Part shown: one piece after another, positions 8,851 to 16,897 of the stretch | How positions within the stretch are numbered: position 1 is the first letter of the stretch | How the letters are laid out: each line of letters opens with the position of its first letter | Program-made: the position numbers and the translations under genes | Assembly: GCA_035762175.1 (NCBI GenBank) | Contig: DASTPP010000294.1 | Location: 8,641 to 72,640 of the forward strand | Source of the DNA: DASTPP01 sp035762175 | GTDB lineage: Bacteria > Myxococcota_A > Polyangia > Polyangiales > Polyangiaceae | Direction of reading: 5' to 3' | DNA length: 64,000 nucleotides | Notes under the pieces: generated by a model | Database searches by the model: none | What the model was told of the DNA's origin: nothing | What the model saw: the letters and a program-made list of their open reading frames with translations, nothing else

Positions 8851-8989
8851 GGCCCGATCATACTCCCGCCCCCGCGCCCCGGGGCCATTCTTCCGCCGGC
8901 CTTGGCGCGCGGAGGCCCCGGCCGGCCCGCCCGACGCGCCGGGGCGGGCCTTGCCGCCCTGCAGCAAGGCGCCGCGGCCGCCCCGGCGC

Positions 8990-9646
8990 TCAGCCGAAGT
9001 GGCCCATGTAATGGGACGCCAGGTGCAGCGAGCCGCGCAAGGTCGCCCACGTCAGCATGACGAAGAGCGTGGCGCACGCGACGCCCAGGAAAAAGCCCGC
9101 CAGCGCCACCTGCCCGTCGCGCTCGACGAGCCCGAGCGCCAAGACCATGATCGGCACGACCACGATGGCGTTGCCGAAGGGCAGCGGCACGGGCAAGAGC
9201 GCCGCCAAGACCGCGCAGAGGGCGCCGACGAGCCGCTCGCCCGCGGGCGCCACCAGCAGCGAGGGGCGCGGCCGCAAGTAGCGCTCGACCCGCTCGACGA
9301 GCGGCGCGACGCGTCGAACGATGCGGGCGAAGTCCGCCTTGGCCATCGCGCGCCGCCGGACGAAGGCGGGCATCCAAGGGGTGGCGTGGCCGAGGGCGAG
9401 CTGCAACCCCAGCAAGACGAGCGGGACGGTGGCGACGGTCGCGACGCCCGGCACCAGCGCCGGAATCGACAACACGAGCAGCAGGACGCCGAAGCTCCGG
9501 TCGCCCAGGGCGTTCTCGAGGTCGCCGAGCGTCAAGCGCTCGCCCGGCCACTCGCTCGCCAGCGAACGCAAGAGCCCCGACATTCGCCGGCGCGCCGGGG
9601 CCGGGGGGTCTGTCTCGGTGAGATCGCGCTCTTCGCAGGTCGTCAT
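8990..9646 (-). CDS. ExoD-like membrane protein
   Basis: A 218-residue inner-membrane protein of the exopolysaccharide synthesis ExoD family. The diagnostic pieces are LTLGDLENALGDRSFGVLLLVLSIPALVPG near residue 40 and the repeated hydrophobic segments after it, including PLPFGNAIVVVPIMVLALGLVERDGQVALAGFFLG near the C-terminus, with about five or six helices in all. ExoD of rhizobia affects exopolysaccharide production and alkaline tolerance; the biochemical role is not established. I start at ATG 9646 (MTTCEERDL), since the upstream extension is poorly hydrophobic and compositionally odd. It is divergent from the transglutaminase-like gene over 308 bp. Confidence 0.85.
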   Translation of the reverse strand: MTTCEERDLTETDPPAPARRRMSGLLRSLASEWPGERLTLGDLENALGDRSFGVLLLVLSIPALVPGVATVATVPLVLLGLQLALGHATPWMPAFVRRRAMAKADFARIVRRVAPLVERVERYLRPRPSLLVAPAGERLVGALCAVLAALLPVPLPFGNAIVVVPIMVLALGLVERDGQVALAGFFLGVACATLFVMLTWATLRGSLHLASHYMGHFG

Positions 9647-9954
9647 AGGTCTGGTTCCGAGCGAACGCTGGGCAGGTTCGAGGGCAAAAACGCCATGCAA
9701 CGGGCGTTCCCCGCCGCCCGGGCCACGGCGGAGACCGAGCCCGAGCGCCCCGCAGGCCGCTTTCGCCGGGCGGCGGCGCGGGGCGGGCGCCCGGTCGACG
9801 ACGGCGCCCCGCAGCGCTCAGCCGGGCCGCGCTCCCGCGGGGCGCCCCGGCGCCGGCGGCCAAGCCTGCCGGGCGCCCGGGCGTCGCGACGGGGCCTCAC
9901 GAACCGGAATGGCCGAGGCCCCCGCCGCGTTGAGGGGCGTACGATCGGAGCGTC
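9647..9954. other. Divergent intergenic region, no gene seen
   Basis: This 308-bp spacer separates the exoD-like gene (leftward) from the transglutaminase-like gene (rightward) and should contain both promoters. I see no clear -35/-10 pair, tandem repeat or hairpin in it. Confidence 0.4.
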
Positions 9955-11643
9955 ATGAAAAAGGGTCCGCGGAGCGGCCCGGCCGTCTCGCCGGGGGCGG
10001 CGCTCGCCGCGCTGTCGAAGCTCGTTTTTTGGGCGCTCGTCGTCTGCCTGCCCTTGCTCGGGGCCTGGGTCGCCTCGTCGCTCGCCGCCTACGCCAACCG
10101 GCCGCCCTGGGCCGCGGCGCTCGCGGGGCTCTTGCTCTTTCCGATCGCGCCCCTCCTTTGGGAGGGCTACGCGGCGCTGCGCCGACGAGGCTCGAAGGCC
10201 CGGCGCCACCTCACCTTCGGCGATCGCGTCGTCCTGCGCACGCTCGCGCTGAGCCTCACTTTCCTCGCGCTCGTGCTCGGCGCGTTGCCGCGCGACGTCT
10301 TCACCGCGCTGACGGTGCGGGGCGATTGGGCGCTCGAGGGCCGCTCGGGCGCCCGGGTCGACGAGGCACGCCGCCGCCTCTTCGCCCTCGCCAGCCGGCT
10401 CGAGTGGCTCTACCTCTACGCGAAGGGCAAGAACCCCTACGGCGACGGCGATCGGGGGCCCGAGTCCGGGGCCGCGAGCCGGGCGGCGACCTCGGCCTCC
10501 CCGCCGCCCGCCTCGACCTCCGCCGCGCCTCTCGCGTCCGCCCGGCCGGCGCCCGCCTCGAGCTCCGCCGCGCCCCCCGCGTCCCCCCGGCCGGCGCCCG
10601 CCTCGAGCTCCGCTGCCCCGCCCGTCTCGGCTGGCCCCGACTCCGCTTCGGGCTCCGCCGCGCCGATCGCCTCGGCCGGCTCGAGCTCCGCCGCGCCGAT
10701 CGCCTCGGCCGGGTCGGGCTCCGCCGCGCCGATCGCCTCGGCCGGGTCGGGCGGCGAGCCCGCGGCGGTCGCCGTCGCGTGGCCGCTGCCCTCGACCTTG
10801 CACCCACTCGTCACGTCGCTGCCGCCCGAGCACGAGACGTCGCCGGCGAGCGTCGCGCGCTACCTGGCCGAGCGCGAGCGCGACCCGGTGATGCTCGTCA
10901 AGGCGCTTCACGATTACGTCGCCGACCGCATCGCGTACGACGCGCCCGCCTTCCTCGCGCGGACGATCCCCCGGCAGGGGGTGGCGAAGGTCTTCGCCGA
11001 GCGCAAGGGCGTCTGCGAGGGCTACGCGCGCCTCTTCGCCGAGCTCGGGCGCGTCGCCGGCCTCGAGGTCGCCTACGTGGTGGGCGACGCGCGCGGCGTG
11101 GGCGGCGATCTGAGCGGCCTCGGCCACGCCTGGAACGCCGTGCGCCTCGGCGGCACCTGGCGCCTCGTCGACGTCACCTGGGACGCCGGCGCGCTGCAGG
11201 GCGGCGCGTTCGAGAAGCGCTACCAGAGCGACTACCTGATGCCGCCGCCCGAGGTCTTCGGCCGCACGCACCTGCCCGACGAGCCCTCGTGGCAGCTCCG
11301 CCCCGACCCGCTCTCGCGGGGCGAGTTCTTGCGCCAGCCGCTCTTGCGCCCCGCGTTCTTCGCGCTCGGCCTGTCGCTGACCGAGCCCGACCGGTCGCAG
11401 GTCACGGTCGAGCGCTCGTTCGGCGCGCGGCTGAAGAACCCCGAAGGGGTCTCGCTGCTCGCGTCCGCGTACGACAAGGGCAGCGAGGCCGAGGCGCCCT
11501 GCGAGGTGGGCCGCGGGCCCGAGCCGAGCGTGCGCTGCGATCTGCCCGCGGCCGGCACCTACCACGTGCGCCTCTTCGGCGCGCGCGAGCGCTTCGGCCG
11601 CCATGCCTTCGTCGCCCAGATCGAGGTCAACCGCGGGCCCTGA
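9955..11643 (+). CDS. Membrane-anchored transglutaminase-like protein
   Basis: A 562-residue protein. Three hydrophobic segments near residues 22-45, 52-70 and 93-112 anchor it in the inner membrane; a Pro/Ala/Ser linker (about 168-290) with 10-residue repeats of the type SAAPIASAGS follows. The C-terminal domain carries a transglutaminase-like Cys-His-Asp triad: C354 in GVCEGYA, H391 in GHAWNAV and D406 in WRLVDVTWD. Members of this superfamily act as cysteine proteases, amidases or crosslinkers, often on the cell surface; the substrate is unknown. The last 130 residues form a further beta-rich region. The linker DNA is a 30-bp repeat prone to length change. Confidence 0.82.
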   Translation: MKKGPRSGPAVSPGAALAALSKLVFWALVVCLPLLGAWVASSLAAYANRPPWAAALAGLLLFPIAPLLWEGYAALRRRGSKARRHLTFGDRVVLRTLALSLTFLALVLGALPRDVFTALTVRGDWALEGRSGARVDEARRRLFALASRLEWLYLYAKGKNPYGDGDRGPESGAASRAATSASPPPASTSAAPLASARPAPASSSAAPPASPRPAPASSSAAPPVSAGPDSASGSAAPIASAGSSSAAPIASAGSGSAAPIASAGSGGEPAAVAVAWPLPSTLHPLVTSLPPEHETSPASVARYLAERERDPVMLVKALHDYVADRIAYDAPAFLARTIPRQGVAKVFAERKGVCEGYARLFAELGRVAGLEVAYVVGDARGVGGDLSGLGHAWNAVRLGGTWRLVDVTWDAGALQGGAFEKRYQSDYLMPPPEVFGRTHLPDEPSWQLRPDPLSRGEFLRQPLLRPAFFALGLSLTEPDRSQVTVERSFGARLKNPEGVSLLASAYDKGSEAEAPCEVGRGPEPSVRCDLPAAGTYHVRLFGARERFGRHAFVAQIEVNRGP

Positions 11644-12030
11644 GCGCCGGCGGGCGCGCGGGGTGCCAGGGGTGATTTTTTACGCACCGACGGCCATCGT
11701 GGCGCCCTTCTTGGCTGCGTTCGCGGCCGGCGAGGCACCCCTCGGAGGGGTTCGGGGGTTGAGCGAGGCCTTGCTCGTACGCCTGGGGGGAGCGCGGACG
11801 TGGGGGTGACTTCGTGGCTCGCGACGGGGCCCGGCGGGGGCGTCGAACGGGGCCTTTTTGCCTGGCTCTGCCCTTCGAACCAACAATATGCTGAAGTGTG
11901 GCTCTGGGCTCGTTTACAATGCGACATTGACGCATGACGCGCCACAGCACACACGTCTCGACACCAGACCTCGTCGTGCGATAGTATTGAGGGGCGGCTT
12001 GGGGTGTTGTTGTCTCGAGACCTCCGACTC
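11644..12030. other. Intergenic region before the kinase gene
   Basis: This 387-bp gap holds no gene. It is less GC-rich from about 11875 to 11990, which fits a promoter region for the kinase operon. A candidate promoter in it is listed separately. An inverted repeat CACCCCTC/GAGGGGT lies near 11738-11754, about 95 bp beyond the transglutaminase-like stop codon. Confidence 0.4.
11958..11987 (+). promoter_or_regulatory. Candidate promoter of the kinase operon
   Basis: TCGACA (11958-11963) and TAGTAT (11982-11987) are separated by 18 bases and lie 43 bp upstream of the kinase ATG at 12031. Four or more positions of each hexamer match the sigma-70 consensus. This is a visual match only. Confidence 0.3.
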
Positions 12031-13665
12031 ATGAGCGAAGCAACCTTCGACGAGCAGCTGGGCTTGCGCCCGGGCGACGTGCTTGCCGATCGGTATTGCG
12101 TCGGGCGCCTGATCGCGAGCGGGGGCATGGGCTACGTGGTGGCGGCGACGCACCGCGAGCTCGGCACGCCCTTCGCCGTCAAGGTGCTGAAGGTCAAGTA
12201 CGCGCGCGACGACACCTACCTCGCGCGCTTCCGGCGCGAGGCGTTCGCGGCGGCGCGGCTCAAGAGCGAGCACATCGTGCGCGTCGTCGACTTCGGGCGC
12301 GTGCCCGACTCGGGCGCGCCCTTTTTGGTGATGGAGCACCTCGAGGGCCAGGACCTCGCGTCGCTGCTCTCGTCGGCGCGGTCGCGCGGCGCGATGCTGC
12401 CGCTGCGCGACGTCTGCGATTACATCATCCAGGCGTGCAACGGGCTGGCGGTCGCGCACGCGGTGGGCATCGTGCACCGCGACCTGAAGCCGGCGAACCT
12501 GTTCCTCACGCGCCAGCCCGACGGCAGCCCCTGCATCAAGGTGCTCGACTTCGGCATCTCGAAGCACGGCACGGGCGACGACCTGGCGCTGACGGCGCCG
12601 CGCGAGGTGCTCGGCTCGCCGATCTACATGTCGCCCGAGCAGCTCAAGTCGCCGCGCGCGGTCGACGCGCGCAGCGACATCTGGTCGCTCGGCGTCATCT
12701 TGTTCGAGCTTTTGACGGGGCGGGTGCCCTTCGACGACCGCGAGTTCGGCGAGCTGTTCATGCGCATCCAGACCGAGCCGGCGCCGCCGCTGCTCGACCT
12801 GCGGCCCGACCTGCCCGCCGAGCTCGGCGAGCTCGTCGCCCGCTGCCTGCAGAAAGACCAGGCGGCGCGCTTCTCGAACGTCGCCGCGCTCGCCAAAGAG
12901 CTCGCGGCCTTCGCCTCGCCGGGCGCGCAGCACTACGTCAACTCGACCCGTCGCATGAACGGGCAGCCCTCGATCACGCAGATCACGAACGAGATGGCGC
13001 GGGTGCTGCAGTCCGGCCCGCCGCCCGCCGACGAAGACAGCGGCTGGCCGCCCGACCCGCGGCCGCCGGGGCGCTGGGCCTTCGCGCGGCGCCTGTTCGG
13101 CACCAAGACGCTGGCCCCGCTCGCGGGCGACACCGAGCCCTCGCCCGCCTGGCGCGACTCGCGGCGCTCGCGGCGCGTGGTGCTCGTCTCGGCCCTGGCG
13201 GGCATCGCGCTCGGCTACAGCACCTGGGCGCTGGTGCGCCACCACGGCCCGACCCAGGCCCTGTCGCGCTCGCTGGCCTCGTTCGTCGCGTCGAAGCTGC
13301 CGGGCGTGGCGGGCCCGAAGGCGCCGCCGGGCGCGGCGGTCGCGACGGCCGCGCCGCTGCCGGCCCTCGCCCCGCCGACCGCCCCCGCGCTCGGGGCGCC
13401 GAGCCCGCCGCCCGAGGGCGCCGCGCCGACCGCGACGGCCGAGGCCGTCGGGCCGGGCGCCCCCTCCGACGCCGCCGCCCGCCACGCGCCCGAGGGCGCC
13501 CCGTCGGGCGCCAAGGCCGGCGCCCCCGAGGTCGCCTCGGTCGCCTCGCCCGCGGGGCCGAGCGCCGGGGCCCCGGCGTCCTCGTCGGCCCGCTCCAAGA
13601 CCGCGCCCGGGACGGCCAGGCCGCCGGGCACCAAGCCTAAGCACAACGGGCCCAGCATCTATTGA
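12031..13665 (+). CDS. Ser/Thr protein kinase with one membrane segment
   Basis: A Hanks-type eukaryotic-like kinase of 544 residues. Visible elements: glycine loop IASGGMGYVV (28-37), ATP-anchoring K51 in AVKVLK, E71 in RREAF, catalytic HRDLKPAN (150-157), DFG (174-176), and SPEQLK (202-207) in the APE position. The kinase domain ends near 295. After a linker, one transmembrane helix spans about 383-403, followed by an Ala/Pro-rich outer tail with no recognised sensor domain. So the kinase is cytoplasmic and the tail extracytoplasmic. The ATG at 12031 is chosen over an in-frame start at 12004. Its stop codon overlaps the start of the next gene, implying translational coupling. Confidence 0.93.
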   Translation: MSEATFDEQLGLRPGDVLADRYCVGRLIASGGMGYVVAATHRELGTPFAVKVLKVKYARDDTYLARFRREAFAAARLKSEHIVRVVDFGRVPDSGAPFLVMEHLEGQDLASLLSSARSRGAMLPLRDVCDYIIQACNGLAVAHAVGIVHRDLKPANLFLTRQPDGSPCIKVLDFGISKHGTGDDLALTAPREVLGSPIYMSPEQLKSPRAVDARSDIWSLGVILFELLTGRVPFDDREFGELFMRIQTEPAPPLLDLRPDLPAELGELVARCLQKDQAARFSNVAALAKELAAFASPGAQHYVNSTRRMNGQPSITQITNEMARVLQSGPPPADEDSGWPPDPRPPGRWAFARRLFGTKTLAPLAGDTEPSPAWRDSRRSRRVVLVSALAGIALGYSTWALVRHHGPTQALSRSLASFVASKLPGVAGPKAPPGAAVATAAPLPALAPPTAPALGAPSPPPEGAAPTATAEAVGPGAPSDAAARHAPEGAPSGAKAGAPEVASVASPAGPSAGAPASSSARSKTAPGTARPPGTKPKHNGPSIY

Positions 13666-14756
13666 AGGCCGCGAAACGCCCCCCCGAGAGCGCCCCGGTG
13701 CCCTCCCGCCGCGCCCCCCTCTGGCCCCCCTTCGCGCTCGCCGCCGCCCTCGCGCTCGGCACGACGCCCGCGTACGCGCAGGCGACGGCCGAAGAGAAGG
13801 CCGCCGCCGAGCGCCTCTTCGAGCGCGCGCTGAGCCTGATGGCCGCCGACCAGGCGCCCGAGGCCTGCCCGCTCTTCGAAGAGGTCGTCCGCATCACGAG
13901 CGGCCTCGGCGCCCAGTACGAGCTGGCCAAGTGCTACGAGAAGGCCGGCCGGCTCGCGAGCGCGTGGGCGACGTACCGCGAGGTGAGCCAGCGCGACCGG
14001 GGCAAGCGCGCCAAAGACGCGCGCACCGCCGCCGAACGCCTCGAGCCCGCCCTCGCGCACCTCACCGTCGAGGTGCCCGCGCCCACGGCCGCGCTGCCGG
14101 GCTTCGAGGTGCGCCGCGACGGGCGGCCGATCTTGCGCGAGGTCTGGGGCCTATCCATCCCCGTGGACCCGGGCGAGCACCGCGTCGAGGCGAGCGCCAA
14201 GGGCAAGGCGAGCTGGTCGACGCAGATCAACCTGGCCCAGGGCGGCAGCCGCTCGGTCACCGTCGGGCCCCTCGTCGATGATCCGGGGCCGGCGGCGCTA
14301 CCGCCCGCGCCCCCGCCGCCCGCCCCGACGCCGCCCGCGCCCCCGCCGCCTCGGAGCACGCCGGCCGACGACGACGGGGGCGCGCCGCGCGGGCGCACCC
14401 AGCGCATCGTCGGCCTGAGCGTGGCGGGGCTCGGCCTGGTCGGGCTCGGGGCGGGGGTCTTCCTCGGGTTCGACGCCAATTCGAAATACGAAGAGCAGCG
14501 CGACAACGGCGAGTGCAAGAAAAACAACGTCTGCACGCCCGCCGGCGACAGAATCTCGAAAGACGCCATCGATCAGGGCACCCTCGGCACCATCGTGGGC
14601 GGCGCGGGCCTCGCCGCGCTCGTCGGCGGCTTCGTCTTGTACCTGACGGCGCCCTCGGGCAAGGCCCCGGCCGCGGCCAAGGCGGGCCCCGCGCTCACCT
14701 GGCAGCCCTCGGTGGGGCGGGGCCGGGCGGCGCTCGATCTCGCTCTCCGCTGGTGA
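13662..14756 (+). CDS. Secreted TPR/PEGA-like protein coupled to the kinase
   Basis: A 364-residue exported protein. It has a signal peptide (hydrophobic core PFALAAALALGTTPAYA, cleavage after AYA near residue 39) and a TPR-like helical stretch (about 45-120: AAAERLFERALSLMAADQAPEACPLFEEVV and a second helix pair ELAKCYEKAGRLASAWATYREV). A PEGA-like beta region (GFEVRRDGRPI... PVDPGEHRVEASAKG), a Pro-rich linker and two C-terminal hydrophobic segments (about 245-265 and 300-322) follow. This layout is common in proteins encoded beside Ser/Thr kinases in Polyangiales. The start is TTG at 13662, overlapping the kinase stop by four bases; a GTG lies slightly downstream. The role is presumably envelope-associated; unknown in detail. 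Confidence 0.8.
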   Translation: MKAAKRPPESAPVPSRRAPLWPPFALAAALALGTTPAYAQATAEEKAAAERLFERALSLMAADQAPEACPLFEEVVRITSGLGAQYELAKCYEKAGRLASAWATYREVSQRDRGKRAKDARTAAERLEPALAHLTVEVPAPTAALPGFEVRRDGRPILREVWGLSIPVDPGEHRVEASAKGKASWSTQINLAQGGSRSVTVGPLVDDPGPAALPPAPPPPAPTPPAPPPPRSTPADDDGGAPRGRTQRIVGLSVAGLGLVGLGAGVFLGFDANSKYEEQRDNGECKKNNVCTPAGDRISKDAIDQGTLGTIVGGAGLAALVGGFVLYLTAPSGKAPAAAKAGPALTWQPSVGRGRAALDLALRW

Positions 14757-14762
14757 GGTACC

Positions 14763-15455
14763 ATGGCCCGACTCCCGCGACGCTTCGCCCCCTTCTTCGC
14801 CGCCGGCCTGCTCGCCGCGTGTAACCTCGTCTTCGGTCTCGAGCCAACGCGCCAAGGCGAGGGCGACGAGGGTGGCGGCGGCGCCGGGGGCGCGGGCGGC
14901 TCGGACGGCACGGGCGGCTCGGGCACGGGCGGCTCGGGCGGTGGCGGTCAGCAAGGCGCGGGTGGCGGCGTGGCTGGCGACGGGCAAGGCGGTGGCGTCG
15001 CCGGCTCGGGCGGCTTTGGTGGTGCCGGGGGCTCAGGCGGAACCGGGGGCTCAGGCGGAACCGGGGGCTCAGGCGGGACCGGGGGCTCGGGCGGGACCGG
15101 GGGCTCGGGCGGCACGGGCGGCAACGACCCTGTCGCGGCGAAGGCCTGTCAGAACAATTGCCGCAACAACCACAACAACTCCGGAAACCCCGTTCCGAAA
15201 GCGGCGTTCGAGCTCTATTTCGACGGGGTAGACGACTGCGGCTGTACCGTGAACGATTCGTCGACTTGCGCGAACGAGTGCGGCAACAGCTGCAACGTCG
15301 AAGTATCCAACTTCAGCACCCAATCGGCTCAGTGCATCGCCTGCTACATCAACGCGTTCGACGGCGACGACTGCGACAGTGCCGAGATTAGCTGCGAAAA
15401 CAATACCGATTGCGAGATCTTCGCCAGATGTCTTTCGCTGTGCCCCCAGCCATGA
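14763..15455 (+). CDS. Cys-rich lipoprotein with Gly-rich linker
   Basis: A 230-residue predicted lipoprotein: signal peptide with lipobox LLAAC (Cys20) followed immediately by NLVFGLEPT, a motif repeated in the gene at 15904. Residues about 35-121 are a Gly-rich linker built from GGSGGT repeats (near-identical 15-18 bp DNA repeats at 15027-15125). The C-terminal domain (about 122-230) has more than a dozen cysteines, likely forming disulfides outside the cytoplasm. I recognise no named family. It follows the TPR/PEGA-like gene by six bases and is probably in the same operon as the kinase. It is probably surface-exposed. Confidence 0.82.
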   Translation: MARLPRRFAPFFAAGLLAACNLVFGLEPTRQGEGDEGGGGAGGAGGSDGTGGSGTGGSGGGGQQGAGGGVAGDGQGGGVAGSGGFGGAGGSGGTGGSGGTGGSGGTGGSGGTGGSGGTGGNDPVAAKACQNNCRNNHNNSGNPVPKAAFELYFDGVDDCGCTVNDSSTCANECGNSCNVEVSNFSTQSAQCIACYINAFDGDDCDSAEISCENNTDCEIFARCLSLCPQP

Positions 15456-15903
15456 GCCCGCTCGCCCCGTTCGCCCGAAAACCGGGCAGGTTCTCGGGCG
15501 AACGAAACTCGTAGCGCGTCTGAAGCCCGCGGCAGCGTGTCCGAAGCCCATGGGGCGCCGTCGGTAGCCCTCCGGTGCGCGCCCGTAACCCGCCGGTATG
15601 CCTTGGGAACCAGCGGCTTCGCTTATGGCCGGCCCATGCGCCGAAACGCCCGCTTACTTGCCACTCTCGACGACCCAGGCCCGCAATAAGGCGACTGTCG
15701 GGTCTTCGCCGATTGCCTCCAGGGCTGCGGCGGCCCCTGACGCAGCGCAGGGCCCCCGGCTCGGGCGCGGCGCGGGGCCCCGGCTCGGGCGTAGCGCGGA
15801 AAGCTCAACCTGAGCGGCGCTGGCGCCCGCCAAAGCGTGATACTGTGGGGCAGAGTGGCTCGGGTAACGCGCCGCTCTGCTGGCCACCCCTTACGCCGAG
15901 AAG
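15456..15903. other. Intergenic region, 448 bp, no gene seen
   Basis: This lies between the two sister lipoprotein genes. Frames here show no signal peptide, domain or Shine-Dalgarno. A short direct repeat (GGCCCCCGGCTCGGGCG in two near-identical copies, about 15750-15797) is the only structure seen. Confidence 0.4.
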
Positions 15904-16623
15904 ATGCCCTGGCCGATGCGCCGCACCACGCCGCTGCTTGCCATCGCCGCCCTCCTTGCCGCCTGCAACGTGGTCTTCGGGCTCGAGCCGACGGAACGAG
16001 AGGCCGGGGGCGGGGGCGGGGGCGAGGGCAGCGCCGGCGCGGCGGGCGGGGGCGGCGACGGGCCGGCGGGCGCGGGCGGGGCCGCGGGGGCGGTGCCCGC
16101 GGGGGCGGCCGGGGCTTCGGGCCAGGGGGGCGAGGCGGGCTCGGCCTTGCAAGCGGGCGCGGGCGGGGGCGAGCAAGGGGGCGGGGGCCAGGGCGGGGCG
16201 GTCGACTCGTGCGCCATGCCCCCCCGCCTCGAGCAGACGAAAGATTGCCTCGGCAAGCAGGCGTGCCGATCGCAAGAGCTGCGCTGCGACGACCCCGGCA
16301 GGCCCTGCGAGTTCGTGTGCAGCGGCCTGCAGAGCTGCGAAAATTCGACGTTCATCTGCCCGGTCGATCACGACTGCCGCGTCTTCTGCAACGATCAGCA
16401 GGCCTGCCACAACGCGCAGGTGGTGTGCGGGCGCGGCCACTGCGAGGTGGTCTGCACGGGGAGCGCCGAGGCCTGCCAAGACATGGTCGACGTCAATTGC
16501 GCGATCGCGCAGACCTGCCGAGTAAGGTGTCCGGTCGCGCAGGTCTCGCCGCCCGAGGTCACCGCGTGCGAGGGCCGCGCGACCCAGTGCGCGTGCGAGC
16601 AGCGCTGCGCCGATCCGATATAA
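15904..16623 (+). CDS. Cys-rich lipoprotein, sister of the upstream one
   Basis: A 239-residue predicted lipoprotein. The signal peptide ends LLAAC and is followed by NVVFGLEPTE, nearly the same mature N-terminus as the lipoprotein at 14763. A Gly/Ala-rich linker (about 32-100) leads to a domain with about 22 cysteines, many in regular C-x5-C or C-x6-C spacing (QSCENSTFICPVDHDCRVFC, QACHNAQVVCGRGHCEVVC), reminiscent of Cys-rich repeat domains of myxobacterial surface proteins. ATG 15904 is used; ATG 15916 (MRRTTPLL) is an equally good start. It has its own 448-bp upstream gap. Confidence 0.82.
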   Translation: MPWPMRRTTPLLAIAALLAACNVVFGLEPTEREAGGGGGGEGSAGAAGGGGDGPAGAGGAAGAVPAGAAGASGQGGEAGSALQAGAGGGEQGGGGQGGAVDSCAMPPRLEQTKDCLGKQACRSQELRCDDPGRPCEFVCSGLQSCENSTFICPVDHDCRVFCNDQQACHNAQVVCGRGHCEVVCTGSAEACQDMVDVNCAIAQTCRVRCPVAQVSPPEVTACEGRATQCACEQRCADPI

Positions 16624-16684
16624 CGCGGGGCCCCGGCGCGGGGCGAGGGGTGCGAGGTCGCGGGGGCCTGCGCCGGGCCGGCTC

Positions 16685-16813
16685 CCTCTCGCGGGCGCGC
16701 TCCGCCGCACTCTGGCGGGCGCGCCCCGCCGCCCTCTCGCGGGTGCGCCTTGCCGCCCCCCTCTCGCGGGCGCGCCCCGCCGCCCCCCTCTCGCGGGCGT
16801 GCCCCGTCGCCCC
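16685..16813. repeat. Degenerate 24-27 bp tandem repeat x 5
   Basis: Five copies of CTCTCGCGGGCGCGCCCCGC with small length changes fill most of the 274-bp gap upstream of the M61 peptidase gene. I see no promoter motif inside it. Confidence 0.65.
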
Positions 16814-16897
16814 GGCCGACGCCCCCGGGCGCGCCCCGCCTCGCGCGCTTGAGCCTGTCCGTCGGCGCGGCGGCTTGGTAAGAGCGTGAGCATTGCC

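Noticed and set aside
8851..8967. Longer start for the GNAT acetyltransferase
   Set aside because: The added residues are low-complexity Gly/Arg/Pro; the family begins at LHTERLELIPVT right after ATG 8850.
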